Below the pieces are notes generated by a model that was given only the letters and a program-made list of their open reading frames with translations, ran no database searches and was not told the origin of the DNA. Shown in pieces: positions 16,323 through 25,693 of a stretch of DNA of 43,466 bases. Every line of letters starts with the position of its first letter. Position 1 is the first letter of the stretch. The position numbers were made by a program, and so were the translations under genes. Source of the DNA: Leptospiraceae bacterium (GTDB lineage Bacteria > Spirochaetota > Leptospiria > Leptospirales > Leptospiraceae); assembly GCA_017996175.1 (NCBI GenBank), contig JAGOHK010000031.1, positions 1 through 43,466 of the forward strand, read 5' to 3'.

Positions 16323-18572
16323 ATGTTAAAATTATGTCATAAAGCAGGAATTATCGTACGCAGACTTGTAATCGCACTATCTATTCAAGTTAAGATAAAA
16401 TTCTTAAAGATAGCGACCGATGCAAGGCTTTCAGTATTATTCGATTATATATTTAGTAACCTAACTTCCATTGGTATCAATACCTTCGGAAGACTCAGTG
16501 TACGCCAAAGATCATCTAGCGTGAAAAAAATTCTGCGATGGTTTTCTATTATTACTATACTTGTTGTCATACATCCATTAGCCTCAACGGAGGAACTACC
16601 CGAATTTCGATTAGGAAAAGAGCAAGCCCGCAATTATTTTAAACAGGGTTTAGCGTACTTACATAATTACCAGTACAATGCTGCTCGAGAAAGTTTCATT
16701 GCAGCCCTAGCGATTATGGGTGATTTTAAATTAGCTCGAAAGTATTTATCTGATGCGAATTATTTAAGTGGTGAATGGCAAGAAAGCTTAAGTGAACTAG
16801 AGATTATTGAAGCATCCGGTAAGATGAATCAAGTTTGGAAAAATAGAGCAGAAATCTTACGACTTCATATTGCTGGTGTTGGGAAAAATGATGATTTAAC
16901 TTTCTACAAACATCTTTCTGGAGATGAGAATCGCGGCTATCGTTTCCGAAATCCAACGGATATACTCTTTGATGAAGAAGGGAATTTATTTGTGTTAGCT
17001 TTTGATACCGCGAATATTATTAAAATGGATACTAACGGTTTTCCTGTCGGAAATTACAAGGGAAGTTTTGGACGCACATTTGAAGGACCTTTATTTTTTA
17101 CCTATCACAAGGGCACTATTTATGTGAGTGATTTTGCTTCGGATAGAATTTATGTATTAAATGATAAAGGATATTTTCAAGAAAGGTTTGCTGGTAAAGG
17201 AGCTGAGCCTGGTTTATTTTATGGTCCTACAGGAATTGCAGTCTCTCAAAAAGATATTTTATATGTTGCAGATTCTGGGAATAACCGCGTTCAGAAATTA
17301 GGCTTAGATGGAAAGTTTATTGCCGAGTTTGGTAAGGAAGGACGCGGCAAATTAAAAATGCCCTCCGGGCTTACAATTGAGGATAACCAAGTGTATGTGG
17401 CAGATAAGGGAAACAAAAGAATCGCAGTTTTTGATGATGAAGGAAATTTTATTAGAGAATACATACATCCGAACATGACAGTCCCTCGCTCTGTTAAGTT
17501 TTACAAAAAAAGAATGTATGTTGCTGATGAACAAAATGGTTTAATGATTTACAATTTAGATAGTGAAAAATGGACTAAAATTGCCAGCTTTAGAGATGAA
17601 ACAGGAAAGTATGTAAAGTTACTTCGTTCATTTTCTAGTGCTTACGATGCAACAGGATCACTTTATTCTATTGATTATGATAGGCATAGAGTAGATATAT
17701 TTGCGCCTAAAAATACTCTGACTTCAAATTTGAATGTTTATATCGAAAGAGTGGAGCTTGGTCGTTTTCCGGATATTTCTCTTTTTGTTCGAGTACGTAA
17801 TCGTAGTAAGCAGGATCTAACGGGTATTAGCCGTAGTGGCTTTCGAATTACGGAAAATGAAAATGTGTATCCCTTGGTTGGGCTTGCTAAGATGAAACAA
17901 TTCAATGAAAATTTGAGTGTAGCTTTAATTTATGAAAATAGCAAAAAAATGGCTGAATTTTCAAAGAATATAGATGGAGTCCTCGGAGGTTTTTTTAATT
18001 CTATTACCATAAAAGACAAAGTAGAAGTAATTCGTGCAGGAAAAGATGCGGAGAAAATTTATTCTTTTGGATATTCGCCTTTCGACATTTATGCAAAAAT
18101 CCGTAAATCAGAGCCAACGGAAGCGAGTATTAATTTCGGCAAGTCATTATATCAGGGTATTGGTGATTTAGTTCCAGAGTCTGGTCCTAGAGCAGTTGTA
18201 TTGCTTGTGTCTGGTGATGTTTTACCAAATGCGTTTAATCAGTATACTGTGCTCAGAAATATTCAGTATGCGAATGCTCACGGAATTCCTGTAATAATAA
18301 TGTCATTGTCGGATGAGGGAGAGATGGTTGCGGTTTACAAGGATATTGCGAATCGAACAGGTGGGATGTTTATGAAAATACCCGGAAGCCCACAGGAAAT
18401 GGAATTGTATAATTTTATTAAATCCAAACAAGATAAACGTTATATAGTCTCTTACAAAAGTAAATTGAATCCTGATTTATCAGGTAGATACATTGACGTA
18501 GAAGTGTCTGCTTTTTACAGAGATGTGGTAGGTCGGGCGCAGTCAGGTTTCTTTGTGCCGGAGAAACAATAA
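16323..18572 (+). CDS. TPR/NHL beta-propeller protein with C-terminal VWA-like domain
   Basis: From residue 95 onward this protein has a short TPR-like helical part (about 95-165), an NHL-type beta-propeller (about 195-440, with repeats such as YVADSGNNRVQKLG and YVADKGNKRIAVFD) and a VWA-like domain (about 490-735). In the VWA part the MIDAS position reads YENSKKM instead of DxSxS, so metal binding is doubtful. The start is uncertain. ATG 16323 has AAGG close by and gives a basic 66-residue extension; in-frame GTG 16521 would begin directly with the signal peptide VKKILRWFSIITILVVIHPL. The domains suggest an exported scaffold or sensor. Its stop overlaps the next start (TAATG), tying it to the chemotaxis operon. 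Confidence 0.8.
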   Translation: MLKLCHKAGIIVRRLVIALSIQVKIKFLKIATDARLSVLFDYIFSNLTSIGINTFGRLSVRQRSSSVKKILRWFSIITILVVIHPLASTEELPEFRLGKEQARNYFKQGLAYLHNYQYNAARESFIAALAIMGDFKLARKYLSDANYLSGEWQESLSELEIIEASGKMNQVWKNRAEILRLHIAGVGKNDDLTFYKHLSGDENRGYRFRNPTDILFDEEGNLFVLAFDTANIIKMDTNGFPVGNYKGSFGRTFEGPLFFTYHKGTIYVSDFASDRIYVLNDKGYFQERFAGKGAEPGLFYGPTGIAVSQKDILYVADSGNNRVQKLGLDGKFIAEFGKEGRGKLKMPSGLTIEDNQVYVADKGNKRIAVFDDEGNFIREYIHPNMTVPRSVKFYKKRMYVADEQNGLMIYNLDSEKWTKIASFRDETGKYVKLLRSFSSAYDATGSLYSIDYDRHRVDIFAPKNTLTSNLNVYIERVELGRFPDISLFVRVRNRSKQDLTGISRSGFRITENENVYPLVGLAKMKQFNENLSVALIYENSKKMAEFSKNIDGVLGGFFNSITIKDKVEVIRAGKDAEKIYSFGYSPFDIYAKIRKSEPTEASINFGKSLYQGIGDLVPESGPRAVVLLVSGDVLPNAFNQYTVLRNIQYANAHGIPVIIMSLSDEGEMVAVYKDIANRTGGMFMKIPGSPQEMELYNFIKSKQDKRYIVSYKSKLNPDLSGRYIDVEVSAFYRDVVGRAQSGFFVPEKQ

Positions 18573-20599
18573 TGAATTTAAAATTTATTTCTATTTTATT
18601 ACTCTCTGTATTTCCGTTGATTTCTATTATCTCTCGCGAAAAAGAAGCGGGCGAATACATATTACTCGGTGACAAATTATTAAAGGAAAAAAATTACCGA
18701 GAGGCGTTAGTGAATTATAAATTAGCTCTTACTAAGAACCCAGGTTCTATTAAGGCTAATCTTGGTTTTGCGAAGAGTTCCCTTTCCCTGGGTTCAAAAT
18801 TAGATGCCGAGGTTGGATTTAAACGAACATTGGAATTAGATTCAAAAAATAGAGAAGCAATAGCCGGGCTTGCTGACATTCAGGCAGATTTGGGAAAGTT
18901 TAAAGAGGCACAGGAACTTTTAGAAACATCCTTAAAAGAGGAGCCTTACAATCAGGAGTTGTTACTGGCTCGAATATCTGTTTTGTTAAAAGGGGGTAAA
19001 TATAAATTAGCCCTTATCAAGTTAGAAGAAGCTCAAAAAAGAGTAGTTCAGAATTATGAATTTAAATTGCTCATGGCGAAAGTTTACATAGCAAATAAAA
19101 ATTTTAAAAAAGCGAATGTAATTGTAGAGAACCTAATTTCTAAACATCCAGAAAGTCCAAATGCATTTAATCAAAAAGCAATTTTGAATTTTGAAATGTT
19201 AAAAGAATCTTCCGATGCACAACGCCTAATGGAAGAAACCTATACTTTACTTCATACTGCTTTGGCGTTAGATGGGGATAATTTTGAAAGCAAACGTCTT
19301 TTAATTAAAAATCTTCTTTGGTTAGGAAAATATGATTCTCCCGAAAAACCAGAAAAATACTTAGAGGCAAGAAAGTATGCTCAGGATTTATTAAAAGATT
19401 TTCCAAATGACCCATACTTACAATACATTGCAGGTTATATTAATTATAAAGTGAACCAAGGAGAGGAGTCTGCTGACTATTACTTCAAGTTACTAGATTT
19501 GCAAGAGCTCAATGAGTTGGGTCGGTTTTCGGCAGAAAATTATTCCATCACAAAGTTAAACGAGCATCATCCGCTGAGAGTGAATTTAGGAAAGTATAGA
19601 CTAGAAAGATATCGATACACTAAAAAAGAATTTTTATACAATGAAGCTCTCTTTCATCTGAAAAGAGCAGAAAAATTAATTCCAAATAATTCAGAATTGA
19701 AACAAGAATTGTTGGAACACTATTATGCGAAGGGAGATTTGTATCGCCTATTACTTTTTCTAATCAAAATGAGAGATGATAATGTGGACGATATGAAAAT
19801 CCACAATAGACTGGAGAATGTATTTCATAAATTCAAACAAACACTTGTTTTCCGTGAAGGATTTACGGATCAATCAGGTAAAATAAATTCCTCAATTAGA
19901 ACTGAATCTGAAATTTTTGTATTTGATCCAGAACCTGAAAAAGGTTTGTTTACTTATCCTGATGCAAGCCTACAAATCGGAAGTGCAGTAAAATTTGCCA
20001 TTAACCTCCAACCAAGTTTAAAATTAATTTCTGGGTCGGAAGAGGCTTTGATTCGGAATCGTATTAAAGAAAAAAAAGGAGTAGAGGCGTATACCGAATC
20101 AGTATATTATACACCAGAAACTCTGGATTATCTGAACCAAGATCGCAAGCGGGATAATATTATCCGTTATATTGCTTATGGAACTTTTTCCGAAGATAAA
20201 AATACTGTAACTGTAAAATATAAATTATATGATCGTGTTAGCGGTAAAATAATGGATACGATTAATACAACAGCCTCAAATCGAAATTCATTAGCTGAGA
20301 TATCAATGCGTATAGCCAGTAGAATTTCTAAAGCAATACCATTGGATGCGCGCATAATTAAGATTAACCAAGAAAGAGTTATTATCAATATAGGAGCTAG
20401 AGATGGTATTACAAAAAATCATACTTTAGAAGTTCTCCGTCCTGGCGAAGAGAGCGTTAAATTGAAAGTAACCTCAGTTGATGAATATATTTCAGAGGCA
20501 AAACCTGAATCTTTTGGATGGAACAAAAATTTAAGCCTTAGAGATAAAGTAATAGTTACAGGAATGCTAAGTAATGACTCCGAAATTGAAAAAAAATAA
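18572..20599 (+). CDS. Exported TPR-repeat protein
   Basis: The 675-residue protein starts with a signal peptide (MNLKFISILLLSVFPLISII) and then has tandem TPR units, clearest at residues 25-220 (for example YREALVNYKLALTKNPGS followed by the next pair). The C-terminal 230 residues have no obvious TPRs and look like a mixed alpha/beta domain with nucleotide-free, CsgG/LpoB-like flavour (SRISKAIPLDARIIKIN), which is only an impression. The ATG overlaps the previous stop by one base. Together with the NHL/VWA-like protein it probably forms a periplasmic complex whose link to the Che/ParA genes is unknown. Confidence 0.82.
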   Translation: MNLKFISILLLSVFPLISIISREKEAGEYILLGDKLLKEKNYREALVNYKLALTKNPGSIKANLGFAKSSLSLGSKLDAEVGFKRTLELDSKNREAIAGLADIQADLGKFKEAQELLETSLKEEPYNQELLLARISVLLKGGKYKLALIKLEEAQKRVVQNYEFKLLMAKVYIANKNFKKANVIVENLISKHPESPNAFNQKAILNFEMLKESSDAQRLMEETYTLLHTALALDGDNFESKRLLIKNLLWLGKYDSPEKPEKYLEARKYAQDLLKDFPNDPYLQYIAGYINYKVNQGEESADYYFKLLDLQELNELGRFSAENYSITKLNEHHPLRVNLGKYRLERYRYTKKEFLYNEALFHLKRAEKLIPNNSELKQELLEHYYAKGDLYRLLLFLIKMRDDNVDDMKIHNRLENVFHKFKQTLVFREGFTDQSGKINSSIRTESEIFVFDPEPEKGLFTYPDASLQIGSAVKFAINLQPSLKLISGSEEALIRNRIKEKKGVEAYTESVYYTPETLDYLNQDRKRDNIIRYIAYGTFSEDKNTVTVKYKLYDRVSGKIMDTINTTASNRNSLAEISMRIASRISKAIPLDARIIKINQERVIINIGARDGITKNHTLEVLRPGEESVKLKVTSVDEYISEAKPESFGWNKNLSLRDKVIVTGMLSNDSEIEKK

Positions 20600-22130
20600 A
20601 GAGAATCAGAAGAATAAAAAAAATAATTCCGCTTTACCCAAAAAGTCTAAGAATTCTAGTTTTGAAATTTTAAATCCAGCAACACTTACAAAAATTGGCG
20701 AGTTACCTTTGTATACAACTGAGATGGTTGAAGAAAAAATTCTTCTAGCTAAGCAAGCTCAAATTATTTGGAGCGCCAAATCTTTAAGGCAACGAGCAAG
20801 GGAATTAATTTTATTTCGAAAATTTTTGGCTAATAATAATGAAGAAATGATTTCTTGCATTTGCAATGAAACTGGTAAAACCAAGATGGATGCACTAGTT
20901 GAAATTTTTACTACATTGGAGTCAATTGATTACATCGCTAAGAAAGGAATTAAAGCATTTTCCTCTGAAAAAAGATCCAGTGGGCTTTGGCTTCATAAAT
21001 CCTGCTATGTAAATTATCATCCGCATGGAGTTGTAGGAGTAATTTCTCCTTGGAACTATCCACTTATACTGAGTGTTACACCGATCATGAACGCTCTTAT
21101 GGCAGGAAATACTGTCGTTGTTAAACCCTCTGAGGTTACTCCCTATACTACCCTAAAAGTATTAGAGTTTTTTCAGAGAGCTGGAATTACGAACGGTATT
21201 TTACAAGTTGTTACTGGAAAAGCATATACGGGCGCAGCTTTGGTGAATTCACCTAATACGAACATGATTTGTTTCACGGGTTCTACAACAACAGGTAGAA
21301 TCGTCGCGGAAGATTGTGGTAAAATGTTGAAACCAGTTTTATTAGCATTAGGTGGAAAAGATCCAATGGTTGTTTTTAAAGATTGCGATTTACGTAGAGC
21401 AGTCAGAGGGGCGCTTTGGGGTGGTTTTGCGAACTCTGGACAGACTTGTCTTTCGGTAGAGAGAGTATATGTAGAAAAAGCAATGTACAATGAATTTATC
21501 AGTCTTCTAAAGGAAGAATACGTGAAAGTGAAACAAGGTTCTAAGGAAGAATTTCCGAGCGTTGGTTCAATGACTGTTCCTAGACAGGTAGACATATTAG
21601 AGTCTCATTATAAAGATGCTAAAGCTAAAGGTGCATTTTTTGTTTCTGGTGGCAAACGAGCGTTAAGTGAAAAAGGACTCTTTCATGAACCAACTATCAT
21701 CATTGGCGTAAGTCATGAAATGAAAATTATGAAAGAAGAAACATTCGGTCCAGAAATCTCTGTGATGGAATTTAACACAGAAGAAGAAGTAATTAAACTG
21801 GCAAATGATTCTGAGTTTGGGTTGAATGCTTCTATTTGGACAAATGATATAGCTAAAGCTAAACGTATTGCTAAAAAACTACAAGTAGGATCAGTTTCGA
21901 TTAATGATGTAGTAGTTAATTATATGATGTCTGATTTACCCTTTGGTGGATTTAAAAAAAGTGGTCTAGGGAGAGTTCATGGAATTGAAGGTTTACGCGC
22001 GTATACCCAAGCTCAAGCAGTCAGTTCTAATCGCTGGTTCTGGAGATTCTCTGAGGAGCTTTGGTGGTTTCCTTATTCGAAAAAAATTTACTCTTATATT
22101 TCTAATGCCGTCAAATCGTTTTTTGGATAA
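20574..22130 (+). CDS. Aldehyde dehydrogenase family protein lacking the general-base Glu
   Basis: The 518-residue protein is an NAD(P)-dependent aldehyde dehydrogenase fold: PWNYP (Asn161), KPSEVTP (Lys184), FTGSTTTGR, the catalytic Cys292 in SGQTCLSVER and EETFGPEISV. The residue 34 positions before the Cys, normally Glu in LELGGK (Glu268 of the classical numbering), is Ala258 here (LLALGGKDP), so normal turnover is in doubt. The N-terminal 30 residues are very lysine-rich and the last 25 or so are aromatic, perhaps membrane-associating. The start overlaps the preceding TPR gene by 26 bp with AGGA at 20560-20563. It is the last gene of the plus-strand unit and converges with a phosphatase gene. 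Confidence 0.9.
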   Translation: MTPKLKKNKENQKNKKNNSALPKKSKNSSFEILNPATLTKIGELPLYTTEMVEEKILLAKQAQIIWSAKSLRQRARELILFRKFLANNNEEMISCICNETGKTKMDALVEIFTTLESIDYIAKKGIKAFSSEKRSSGLWLHKSCYVNYHPHGVVGVISPWNYPLILSVTPIMNALMAGNTVVVKPSEVTPYTTLKVLEFFQRAGITNGILQVVTGKAYTGAALVNSPNTNMICFTGSTTTGRIVAEDCGKMLKPVLLALGGKDPMVVFKDCDLRRAVRGALWGGFANSGQTCLSVERVYVEKAMYNEFISLLKEEYVKVKQGSKEEFPSVGSMTVPRQVDILESHYKDAKAKGAFFVSGGKRALSEKGLFHEPTIIIGVSHEMKIMKEETFGPEISVMEFNTEEEVIKLANDSEFGLNASIWTNDIAKAKRIAKKLQVGSVSINDVVVNYMMSDLPFGGFKKSGLGRVHGIEGLRAYTQAQAVSSNRWFWRFSEELWWFPYSKKIYSYISNAVKSFFG

Positions 22131-22163
22131 TTTCTGATTTACTTTCGATAACTTGTATCTTTA

Positions 22164-23576
22164 TCATTTCCTATCATTTTCAACTCCAATAAATGTAATA
22201 TCATCCTGCCGTGCTGAACTTGCTAAAAACAAATTTAGATTTTCCATCAAAATTCCAAAGAGCTCTTTTAGTTCTTTGTCGCTATAAGCTTTTATGATAT
22301 TTACAACTTGTTTTTCTCCGAATTCTTCCTTCTCTGAATTGAATTCTTCAAATAGTCCATCAGTGAATAAAAACAATTTGTCTCCTTTTTCAAATTGTAA
22401 CTCAATTTCTTCGAACTCGACATCTTTTTTTATCCCCATTATTTTACCAGTCCGAGGTAGGTTTTTAATTTCCCAATTTTTCTTTTGTAAAATTTGATCT
22501 GGATGACCGGCTGATGCGTAGATAATTTTATTTTTCTCTGGATAAATATCTACAACAATACAAGAAAAAAAACTGTGAATTGCCCCGAACTTTTGAAAGA
22601 AGTCATTGTTTAGATTTTTCAATAATTTCTTTGGACTTGATGTGCTATGTTTGAAACTTTCATATTCTCCTTTGATTGCCATTGTAATCAAGGCAGCTTG
22701 GACTCCATGTCCCGTTGCATCTGCTAAAAAAATTCGTGTATATTTTTGATTGATTTGCGATATATCGTAAATATCCCCACCAACATCATCCAGTGGGATG
22801 TAGCTTACTTCAAAAATTAGGTTTTCTATCTCACTAAAATTTTTACTCATAAGACTTCCTTGAATTTTTTTAGCTACAGAAATATCTCTTTTTAGATCCT
22901 CTAGAGTACGGTTCAATTCCAGATTTTTTCGATCGATAGTTTTTGAGTTTAAGAAGTCGCCAAGTTTATGATGAAAAAAAATCAGATTTAAACAGTAAGC
23001 AAAAAAAATTGCTAACGTGGAATTGATTGTATTAAAAAATAATAAATCTGAATTTTTTTGAAATTTATATAGACCAAATAAAAATAAAATTAGGCTAATT
23101 GCATAGATGGCTGTCGCATATCGTTTAAATGTAACAAAAAGAGCGGCGAGAAAAACTGCCCCAGTCGTAAAAAAAACAATATTTCCGGAAAAAAATTGAG
23201 CAGCAATAGATGTAATTCCAAAAATTGATAAATAAAACTGAATTGAAAAAAAAACAAGAATTTCCCCAAAGAAACTTTTCCAGCGTAGAGGATTTGCAAA
23301 TTTATAGATAATTATATAGAGAATTGCATATCCAATGGCTGTGTAATGAGCAGTAAATAATGTGTCGCAGTAAAAATGGTTTTTGGAACAGTATTGATGT
23401 TCCACTAGTTGACCATGTGCATATACCATAAATGGTGTTAAAAGCAGTAGACAAATTGACATGAAATTGAGTCGCCCAAGATTTTCATGCCTGAGTTTTT
23501 TTGAAAACTCACCTCTATAGATATGGGGAATATTAACATAAATTGATTTATATAAAGAAATAATTTGTTCGGACAT
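22164..23576 (-). CDS. Membrane SpoIIE/RsbU-type PP2C phosphatase
   Basis: The N-terminal 200 residues hold about seven membrane helices. A short coiled coil (LEDLKRDISVAKKIQGSLM) then leads to a PP2C-type SpoIIE domain with the metal-binding motifs DDVGGDIYD, ADATGHGVQAAL, SAGHPDQIL, LFTDGLFEEF and RQDDITF all present, so it should be active. Such phosphatases dephosphorylate STAS anti-anti-sigma proteins in partner-switching pathways. A STAS protein is encoded 2.1 kb away at 25694-26029. No RsbW-type kinase is in the window. A 14 bp perfect palindrome (CTCTAATATTAGAG, 23591-23604) lies just upstream of the start. The coding region converges with the aldehyde dehydrogenase gene. Confidence 0.9.
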   Translation of the reverse strand: MSEQIISLYKSIYVNIPHIYRGEFSKKLRHENLGRLNFMSICLLLLTPFMVYAHGQLVEHQYCSKNHFYCDTLFTAHYTAIGYAILYIIIYKFANPLRWKSFFGEILVFFSIQFYLSIFGITSIAAQFFSGNIVFFTTGAVFLAALFVTFKRYATAIYAISLILFLFGLYKFQKNSDLLFFNTINSTLAIFFAYCLNLIFFHHKLGDFLNSKTIDRKNLELNRTLEDLKRDISVAKKIQGSLMSKNFSEIENLIFEVSYIPLDDVGGDIYDISQINQKYTRIFLADATGHGVQAALITMAIKGEYESFKHSTSSPKKLLKNLNNDFFQKFGAIHSFFSCIVVDIYPEKNKIIYASAGHPDQILQKKNWEIKNLPRTGKIMGIKKDVEFEEIELQFEKGDKLFLFTDGLFEEFNSEKEEFGEKQVVNIIKAYSDKELKELFGILMENLNLFLASSARQDDITFIGVENDRK

Positions 23577-23925
23577 TCTTGTTATTTCACCTCTAATATT
23601 AGAGTGGAATTATTTGGAAGAGGGTTTAACATGCTTTGCGATTGTAGATAATGTCAATAATAAAGTAAACAAAATTATTCCTATATGCATTCTAGCGCGG
23701 GGATGTTTTCGATTTTTTTATGTTAAAGTTTTGAAAACTCTAAAGCTAAAATAAAAGTGGATATATACTGACTTTAAATTGGAATTTACTTTTGGCAATT
23801 GGTCTAGAAAAGTGAATGAGTAACTGGGATGGTATTGAAGCAAAAATTTTATAGCGCAGAATACCTCGAAGCTGAATTTCTATGTCGGTGCTGAGGTAAT
23901 TCTTTTTGAAAAATGGTAGAATTAT
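23577..23925. other. 349 bp intergenic region between the phosphatase and Hpt genes
   Basis: No gene is seen. It holds the palindrome CTCTAATATTAGAG (23591-23604) near the phosphatase start. It also has an imperfect stem GAATACCTC (23859-23867) with GAGGTAATTC (23893-23902) followed by five T's, which resembles a weak terminator or attenuator just before the Hpt gene. Confidence 0.5.
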
Positions 23926-24291
23926 ATGAAATTAAATGATGAGATAGAAATTGAAATAGATTTTTCCAATCTGGGGGAAATATATGTCGGTAATGCAAAA
24001 GAATTTATTCTAATTTTAAAGAAAATTCAACAGGAATATTTGAAATATTTGGATTTGCTGATAGAACAAATTTCCAATGAAAATATGGATGAGTTTCGTA
24101 AGACAAGACATAAAATTTCTGCTACTTTGCTACTATTGAAGTTAGATCATTTCCACAATTACTTAAGCTTTCTCAAGGAACATTTTTCAAATGGTTTTTC
24201 AGGAAAAGAAGAAGCAATAGAAAATTTACGAAAATGTTTTCAGAAAATACAAAATAATTTAAGTCAAAAGCTAAACCAATTAGAAAAATAG
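23926..24291 (+). CDS. Orphan Hpt (histidine phosphotransfer) domain protein
   Basis: This 121-residue, wholly helical protein carries the Hpt-like motif FRKTRHKISATLLLLKL, with His62 as probable phosphoacceptor. The consensus Lys and Gly after the His are replaced (HKISA instead of HxLKG), so it is a divergent Hpt. Such proteins relay phosphate between receiver domains in the cytoplasm. No response regulator or hybrid kinase is encoded nearby. It stands alone on the plus strand between minus-strand genes and converges with the LysM lipoprotein gene, 7 bp apart. The ribosome site is weak, so the exact start is less sure. Confidence 0.65.
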   Translation: MKLNDEIEIEIDFSNLGEIYVGNAKEFILILKKIQQEYLKYLDLLIEQISNENMDEFRKTRHKISATLLLLKLDHFHNYLSFLKEHFSNGFSGKEEAIENLRKCFQKIQNNLSQKLNQLEK

Positions 24292-24298
24292 TCCAATT

Positions 24299-25669
24299 CT
24301 ATTTCTTTTTATTCGGTATTGCTGGAATTAAAATAACCTGATTGGGATAGATTAGATTTGGATTTGAAATATTTTTTTTGTTTGCCTTATAAATTTCTTT
24401 CCAGAGTTCTTTGTTTCCTAAATATTTTTTGTCAGCAGCGATTTGCCACAGCGTTTCAGGCGGATTCTTTTTTTGGACTATATGCTTTTTCCATTTAGTC
24501 TTAGTCTCTGGCTTGGGCTTTGTTTCACTTGCGGTAGGATTAACTTTTGGGGTTATCTTTTTCGTCGGATAAGAGTCTTTTTCATTTTTAATTTCTGTCG
24601 GGGCTTCTTCCTCTTTAGAACTTCTCTCCGAACTATCTGAATCTGGATTTTTATCGGAATTTTCTACCTGCTCGGCTAACCGAATTGATTCCTCACTTTG
24701 CTGGATCGAATCATAGTATCTTTCCTTTGCTAGTAAGTCTACTGAGGAATTAAATGCTTCCTTAGAGGCAGAAAGATTATCTGAAGCAACGGAAGATTTT
24801 GCTTTTTGTGTATCTGAATTTAAATACTTGTCAGCATCTTCAATTTTTTCAGTCGCCAATTTTATTCGTTCTTTCGCATACGGTAGTATAGTCGAAACTA
24901 ACATTTCATTGGAAGAAATACGAATGCTTTCTGCTTTTTTAAATCCATCCCTTAGGTTTCCAGATTCCATCAAGTTGACGGATTTTTTGTATTCTTCTCG
25001 TAGGGATAGAATCTTGGTTTTGATAGCTTTGTCATCGTTGGAATACTTTTCTATTAAGTCAAAATTGGATTCTATATCTGATGAAGAATCAATAACAGCT
25101 TGTGTTTGAGCTAGGCTTAAATCTCTTGCTTTTTCTGCTACAGCAATGCATTCTTTATATCGAATTATGCCTTTTTCATAGTCATCGTAAATGTTAGGGT
25201 CGGAAGGAGAGTTTGCTAGTTTTTTATCGGCATTTTTTACAATTTCATCGCCTTCTGCTTTTAGTAGAGTTGCTTGTTCGTATAAATCAGAAGCCAATGA
25301 CTCGGCTAAAGCAATGGATGCTGAGGATATTGCAGAATTTACTTCGCTTTGCAAATCTTTTACATAACTAGGTAAAGATTTTTTTATAGCATCACGAGCT
25401 TTTTCGGTTGAGTTTTGAGCTATCTGAGTTGCTTTTTTACTATCAGGCTTGGTGCTAAATATATTTTCGTGAGCCAAAAACAAATTCGCTTTAGATTCAT
25501 CAAATTCTTTTTTCGAATACTTTTCTGAATTGAAAAGCTTAGCTCTGGTGATTTCTTGTTTTGCAGTGCTAATTTCTTGTAGAGGCATCATTGTTGCCCC
25601 ACAAGAAACAATACAAACCGATACTAAAGGTAAAAAAAAATGTAAGTTTTTAGATACTAAGTTTCTCAT
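24299..25669 (-). CDS. LysM-domain lipoprotein with long helical region
   Basis: The 456-residue protein has a lipoprotein signal peptide with Cys23 in VSVCIVSCG. A long, charged, mainly helical region (about 30-340) with repeated Ala/Lys/Glu patterns follows, then a Ser/Pro/Lys-rich linker (about 340-395) and one C-terminal LysM domain (from about 398, ending in NPNLIYPNQVILIPAI). LysM domains bind peptidoglycan, so it probably spans from an outer or inner membrane anchor to the wall. It follows the STAS gene by 24 bp. A 9 bp perfect stem with GAAA loop (25679-25700) lies between them and overlaps the STAS stop. Confidence 0.85.
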   Translation of the reverse strand: MRNLVSKNLHFFLPLVSVCIVSCGATMMPLQEISTAKQEITRAKLFNSEKYSKKEFDESKANLFLAHENIFSTKPDSKKATQIAQNSTEKARDAIKKSLPSYVKDLQSEVNSAISSASIALAESLASDLYEQATLLKAEGDEIVKNADKKLANSPSDPNIYDDYEKGIIRYKECIAVAEKARDLSLAQTQAVIDSSSDIESNFDLIEKYSNDDKAIKTKILSLREEYKKSVNLMESGNLRDGFKKAESIRISSNEMLVSTILPYAKERIKLATEKIEDADKYLNSDTQKAKSSVASDNLSASKEAFNSSVDLLAKERYYDSIQQSEESIRLAEQVENSDKNPDSDSSERSSKEEEAPTEIKNEKDSYPTKKITPKVNPTASETKPKPETKTKWKKHIVQKKNPPETLWQIAADKKYLGNKELWKEIYKANKKNISNPNLIYPNQVILIPAIPNKKK

Positions 25670-25693
25670 TCCTTTTCTTAAATAATCGAAAGA

